From Haloplanus ruber (GTDB lineage: Archaea; Halobacteriota; Halobacteria; Halobacteriales; Haloferacaceae): a stretch of 64,000 nt of DNA. This document shows positions 60,942 through 64,000 of the stretch, piece by piece (position 1 is the first letter of the stretch; every line of letters starts with the position of its first letter). The translations under genes and the position numbers were made by a program. The notes under the pieces were generated by a model. It was not told the origin of the DNA and searched no databases. It saw only the letters and a list, made by a program, of their open reading frames with translations. The stretch is taken from positions 310,001 to 374,000 of the forward strand of contig NZ_JANHDK010000001.1 in assembly GCF_024494725.1 (NCBI RefSeq), written 5' to 3'.

Positions 60942-61100
60942 CTACGCGCCCAGACCGACGTCCTCGCGGAGGTCATCCCACGACTCGTGGAAGCCGTAGG
61001 TCGACTCGGAGTCGGCCTGCATCGTCGTTCGGTACGTCTCGTCGTACGAGAGCAACTGCGTCCACCCGTCGTGGAGTCGGTAGCTACAGTACTGGCACAT
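60942..61100 (-). CDS. 52-residue CxxC protein facing the CobW-type gene
   Basis: The ORF begins MCQYCSYRLHDGWTQLLSY and has a CxxC at residues 2-5. A Tyr- and Asp-rich middle (YDETYRTTMQADSESTYG) follows, then a short helix, WDDLREDVGLGA. It starts at an ATG that is part of CATATG. It is convergent with the CobW-type gene, 57 bases apart. CxxC with few other cysteines could coordinate metal across a dimer. I do not know the family. Confidence 0.6.
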   Translation of the reverse strand: MCQYCSYRLHDGWTQLLSYDETYRTTMQADSESTYGFHESWDDLREDVGLGA

Positions 61101-61152
61101 ATGATGAAAAAGTCGCGGCGTGGTAATAGGCGTGTCGCGGTGAGCGACGCGC

Positions 61153-62316
61153 TTACGGATCCAGGAGGACCTTCGTCACGCCCTCTTCGCGGTTGTCGAA
61201 CGCCTCGTACATCTCCGGAGCTTCCTCGAGGTCGACGCGGTGCGAGACGACCCAGCTAGGGTCGGCACGGCCAGCGATGATCATGTCGCGGAGTTCGCGG
61301 TTGTACTCCTTGACGTTACACTGTCCGGTCCCGAGGGCCTGTCCCTTCTCGAAGAGGAGGCCGAAGTCGATGCCGATGCGGCCCTGTGCGGCCATGTCGT
61401 CGGGCGCACCCGGATCTTCCGGGACGTAGAGTCCCGGGATGCCGAGTTCACCCGTCGGTCGAACCGTCCGGATCAGGTTGTTGATGACGACTGCGGGGTT
61501 CTCCCGGGCCGGATCGTACGCGCCGTCGGCTTCCTTGTCGGGGTCGACGGCCTGATAGCCGACGGCGTCGACGCCCTTGTCGACGCCACCGCCGTGCAGA
61601 TCCTTGATCTGCTCGACCGGATCGCCCTCCTCGAAGTTGATCGGCGTCGCGTCGCAGTGCTCCTCGGCGAGTTCGAGACGGCTCGGCACGCGGTCGACGA
61701 TGTAGATGTCGGAGGCGCCTTTCAGCTTCGCGCTGTAGGCGGCCATCAGCCCGACCGGACCGGCGCCGTAGACAGCCACCGAGTCGCCGGCTTCGACGTT
61801 GGCGAGTTCGGTGCCGTGCCACCCAGTCGGGAAGATGTCCGCAAGCAGCGAGAACGAGTCCTCGTGTGCGTCGCCCTCGGGCAGCTTCAGCGCGTTGAAG
61901 TCGGCGTAGGGGATGCGGAGCTTCTCCGCCTGGCCGCCCTTGTACGGCCCCATCGCGACGTAGCCGTACGCGCCGCCGGCGAAGCCGGGGTTGACGTTCG
62001 TACAGAAGCCGGTGTAGCCGTTCTCGCAGTTCTCACAGTGGCCACAGGCGACGTTGAAGGGGGCGACGACGCGGTCGCCCACTTCGAGACTCGACACCGC
62101 CTCGCCGACTTCGCTGACGACACCCATGTTCTCGTGGCCGAAGACGATCCCCGGCTCCGCGGCCGTCCGCCCCTCGTACATGTGGAGGTCGGAGCCACAG
62201 ATACACGTCGTCGTGATGTCGATAACGACGTCGTTCGGGTGTTCGATCTCCGGTTCGTCGACCTCTTCGACAGCGACTTCGTGTGGTCCCTTGTAGACCA
62301 CGGCGTTCATTGACAT
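61153..62316 (-). CDS. Zinc-dependent formaldehyde dehydrogenase-like enzyme
   Basis: The 387-residue MDR enzyme is similar in layout to glutathione-independent formaldehyde dehydrogenase. CICGSDLHMYEGR and GHENMG are catalytic zinc sites, and the structural zinc loop is VACGHCENCENGYTGFC. The NAD motif is YGAGPVGLMAAYSAKL with IVDRVPSRLELA following. A characteristic insertion, VGYQAVDPDKEADGAYDPARENP, supports the Pseudomonas-type Fdh subgroup. It follows glcG by 3 bases and is almost certainly cotranscribed. Confidence 0.92.
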   Translation of the reverse strand: MSMNAVVYKGPHEVAVEEVDEPEIEHPNDVVIDITTTCICGSDLHMYEGRTAAEPGIVFGHENMGVVSEVGEAVSSLEVGDRVVAPFNVACGHCENCENGYTGFCTNVNPGFAGGAYGYVAMGPYKGGQAEKLRIPYADFNALKLPEGDAHEDSFSLLADIFPTGWHGTELANVEAGDSVAVYGAGPVGLMAAYSAKLKGASDIYIVDRVPSRLELAEEHCDATPINFEEGDPVEQIKDLHGGGVDKGVDAVGYQAVDPDKEADGAYDPARENPAVVINNLIRTVRPTGELGIPGLYVPEDPGAPDDMAAQGRIGIDFGLLFEKGQALGTGQCNVKEYNRELRDMIIAGRADPSWVVSHRVDLEEAPEMYEAFDNREEGVTKVLLDP

Positions 62317-62319
62317 TCG

Positions 62320-62745
62320 TTACTCACCTCGGATCTCTTCCCAGTGGCTGACGCCAGCTTCCGCGACTTCCATGTCCTGCTCGACTGCGCCGCCCGAGAC
62401 GCCGAACGCCCCGACGACGTCTCCGTCCTCGTCGAGCAGCGGATATCCGCCGCCGAAGATCACCATACGACCCTCGTCGGTCGTCTGGAGGCCGTACAGG
62501 GAGTTGCCGGGCTCGGACGGTTCGGCGAGCTCGTGTGTCGGCATGTCCAGCGCGGCCGACGTGTACGCTTTGTTCCGCGAGATGGAGACGGACGCCAGCC
62601 AGGCGTCGTCCATCCGATGCTGAGCGATGAGGTTACCCTCGCTGTTCGCGACGGTAATTACCATCGGGTTGTCGATTTCTTCGGCCTTCTGCTCGGCCGC
62701 GTCGATCAGTTCTTTCGCCGTATCAAGATCAATGGATTGGACCAT
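62320..62745 (-). CDS. GlcG/HbpS-family heme-binding-like protein
   Basis: The 141-residue protein has the GlcG/HbpS fold pattern: MVQSIDLDTAKELIDAAEQKAEEI, VITVANSEGNLIAQHRMDDAWLAS, AYTSAALDMPTHEL, and IFGGGYPLLDEDGDVVGAFGVSGGAVEQD. The GGG and GAxGVSGG motifs are typical. Members bind heme or act as accessory factors in redox-enzyme operons. ATG 62745 is used; TTG 62748 is equivalent. A strong promoter box at 62772-62784 fits leaderless transcription of glcG-fdh. Confidence 0.9.
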   Translation of the reverse strand: MVQSIDLDTAKELIDAAEQKAEEIDNPMVITVANSEGNLIAQHRMDDAWLASVSISRNKAYTSAALDMPTHELAEPSEPGNSLYGLQTTDEGRMVIFGGGYPLLDEDGDVVGAFGVSGGAVEQDMEVAEAGVSHWEEIRGE

Positions 62746-62771
62746 CAATTATTCATTTTCGAGAACACCGA

Positions 62772-62784
62772 CATAAGTATTTGC
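62772..62784 (-). promoter_or_regulatory. TATA-like box of the glcG-fdh operon
   Basis: On the minus strand the sequence is CAAATACTTATGT, centred about 33 bases before the ATG at 62745. It predicts a start within a few bases of the ATG. It is the strongest TATA match in the intergenic region on this strand. Confidence 0.5.
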
Positions 62785-63276
62785 CTTTACATACCCTCCG
62801 CCGGCTTGACAACTATCGTACATCGAGTTTATCGAGACGACCGTACGAAGACGAGACGCTCAGCGTCTCTGGGATGCGTACACCCCAAATATGGGTCGAG
62901 CGTGTTCGACGACAACCGGTGCGCCCGAGCCGACAACAGATAACTGGAACCAATTACTGACGGCGCTCTACACCCGCGATTCGCCAGATGTGGGACCGCC
63001 GCCCGAGTTCGTTCGTCCTCTCGGCGATGACACGGCGGTGGGGGTCCCGGGGACTCGACGGGTCGCAGCGAGCGACTCGACGGCCCGGCGTGACACCGGT
63101 TGGCGCCGTGGCGCCGACAGCTAGGAAGTAACCGTCAGTAGTTACTCTTTTGCGGACAAACGCCGTACGTGGCGAACGCGACGAATCGTTTTTGGTTTCG
63201 CACCCGCAATAGCGATACAGAAGCGATGCACTACACACGTTCACAGTTCCCGACGACCGGGGGAGGACACTGACCG
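62785..63276. other. Long intergenic region with an inverted repeat
   Basis: About 490 bases lie between the glcG promoter box and the molybdenum hydroxylase gene. AGTAAC (63127-63132) and GTTACT (63141-63146) form a perfect inverted repeat about 130-150 bases upstream of the ATG at 63277. A box GTTTTTGG at about 63188-63195 would place transcription start near 63217, 9 bases before a 15-codon ORF (63226-63273). The frame 62891-63124 lacks coding character. No RNA gene was recognised. Confidence 0.5.
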
Positions 63277-64000
63277 ATGGACTTCGAGACGGTCGACGCC
63301 GACGACGTCGATCCGACAGAGCTGTTCGGCTCCGCGGTGCAGCGCCGAGAGGACCCACACCTCCTCACCGGCGACGCGGAGTACACCGACGACATCGGCT
63401 ATCCCAACGAGACACACCTCGCCTTGCTCGGGAGCCAGTACGGGCACGCCACCGTCGAAGCTATCGACACGAGCGACGCCGAGGCGATGGACGGCGTCCT
63501 CGCCGTTCTCACCTGGGCGGACATCCAAGCCTCGGACGCACCGGGGTACGTCCGGACGGACGACCCCGCGGGTGGCTCGACCGAGTCGGACGCCGAAACG
63601 GGCGCCACGTCACCGAACCAGCCGCTATTGGCCGACGGCTGGGCCGCCTACCAGGGCCAACCGGTCGCCGCTGTCGTCGCCGAGGACCGCTACCGCGCCC
63701 ACGATGCGCTCGACGGCATCGACGTGACCTACGACCGCCGCGATGCCGTCATCGACCCGCGGGAGGCGACGGCCGACGACGCCCCGACGATTCACGACGA
63801 CGCACCGGGGAACGTCGCGTTCACGTGGGACACGGGCGACGAGGCGGCCGCCGACGCGGCCCTCGACGCCGCGGACAACGTCGTGGAACTGGACCTCGAG
63901 ATCAACCGCGTGATTCCGACGGCGATGGAACCGCGCGCGGCGGCGGCGCGGTACCGACCGTCCGACGACGCCCTCGACGTTGCGCTCTCGACGCAGAAAC
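63277..64000 (+). CDS. Molybdenum hydroxylase large subunit (CoxL/xanthine dehydrogenase type), N-terminal part
   Basis: The first 241 codons are visible before the window ends. The protein opens MDFETVDADDVDPTELFGSAVQRREDPHLLTGDAEYTDDI; the RREDPHLLTG element is a signature of the xanthine dehydrogenase/CO dehydrogenase large subunits. GHATVEAIDTSDAEAMDGVLAVLTWADI and QPVAAVVAEDRYRAHDAL follow as in the a/b hammerhead domain. Typical family length is about 780 residues. The molybdenum-site loop that separates CoxL from other members lies beyond the end, so substrate cannot be set. The ATG at 63277 lies 3 bases after the stop of a 15-codon ORF. Confidence 0.9.
   Translation, partial: MDFETVDADDVDPTELFGSAVQRREDPHLLTGDAEYTDDIGYPNETHLALLGSQYGHATVEAIDTSDAEAMDGVLAVLTWADIQASDAPGYVRTDDPAGGSTESDAETGATSPNQPLLADGWAAYQGQPVAAVVAEDRYRAHDALDGIDVTYDRRDAVIDPREATADDAPTIHDDAPGNVAFTWDTGDEAAADAALDAADNVVELDLEINRVIPTAMEPRAAAARYRPSDDALDVALSTQK

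Noticed and set aside
62891-63124. 77-codon frame in the glcG/hydroxylase intergenic region
   Set aside because: No start context, no promoter at the right distance, and mixed codon bias.
1-64000. CRISPR array, transposase or integrase genes, rRNA
   Set aside because: No regularly spaced direct repeats, recombinase motifs or rRNA-like sequence were seen.

Overview
The window is chromosomal DNA from a haloarchaeon. G+C is very high, the predicted proteins are strongly acidic, and archaeal markers are present: TFB, RNA polymerase subunit L, proteasome alpha subunit, the RNase P proteins Pop5 and Rpp30, HemAT, a FolC-FolP fusion and Agl23. Many genes have an A/T-rich box centred about 25-30 bases upstream of the start codon and no room for a leader, which is the usual haloarchaeal leaderless arrangement. 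I used this spacing to choose several starts. I cannot name the genus.

Layout. 1-5444: end of an unknown membrane protein, menA-menC (menaquinone), an unknown TIM-barrel-like protein, the pyrB-pyrI operon with a small membrane protein after it and an unrecognised ORF before it, then tRNA-Arg(CCU) with a partial copy of its 3' end nearby. 5445-13156: a HiPIP-type lipoprotein, nosD-nosF-nosY (NosD carries a NosL-like N-terminal domain), an SDR, a DJ-1/PfpI protein, then a winged-helix regulator, a free NosL lipoprotein and a membrane protein, and a UspA. No nosZ is present. 13475-20583: stress and regulation (Hsp20, TrkA domains, three small regulators, a PPOX-like protein, ZIP transporter, HemAT, tandem UspA).

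20907-33775: psmA, an HTH regulator, an NRDE protein, folCP, agl23, ribH-aspC, a pentapeptide-repeat protein with a degenerate channel-like C-terminus, a Hel308-type helicase and a DUF4349 protein. 33891-43026: a DUF7260-like gene behind a possible leader peptide, a class V aminotransferase, two PH-domain membrane proteins, an ABC-2 exporter, a SelW-like protein, an enolase-superfamily enzyme, a rubrerythrin-like mini-protein, a DUF5518 protein, and rnp3-rnp2.

43066-54901: a six-gene lysine operon (dapA-dapB-dapD-lysA-dapF-dapE, succinylase route) in which every junction is a 4-base overlap, then a UDG-family protein, rpoL, hisF, two mini membrane proteins and purL. 54974-64000: a zinc alcohol dehydrogenase, PHP and asparagine-synthase-like genes, Nudix, TFB, a CobW-type GTPase facing a small CxxC protein, a glcG-fdhA operon, and the start of a molybdenum hydroxylase large subunit that runs off the window.

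Most of the window is dense housekeeping sequence. No CRISPR array, transposase, integrase or rRNA was seen. The best leads are the nos accessory module, the palindromes between two divergent regulators, the possible leader peptides, the pentapeptide/degenerate pore protein and the tRNA-Arg scar.
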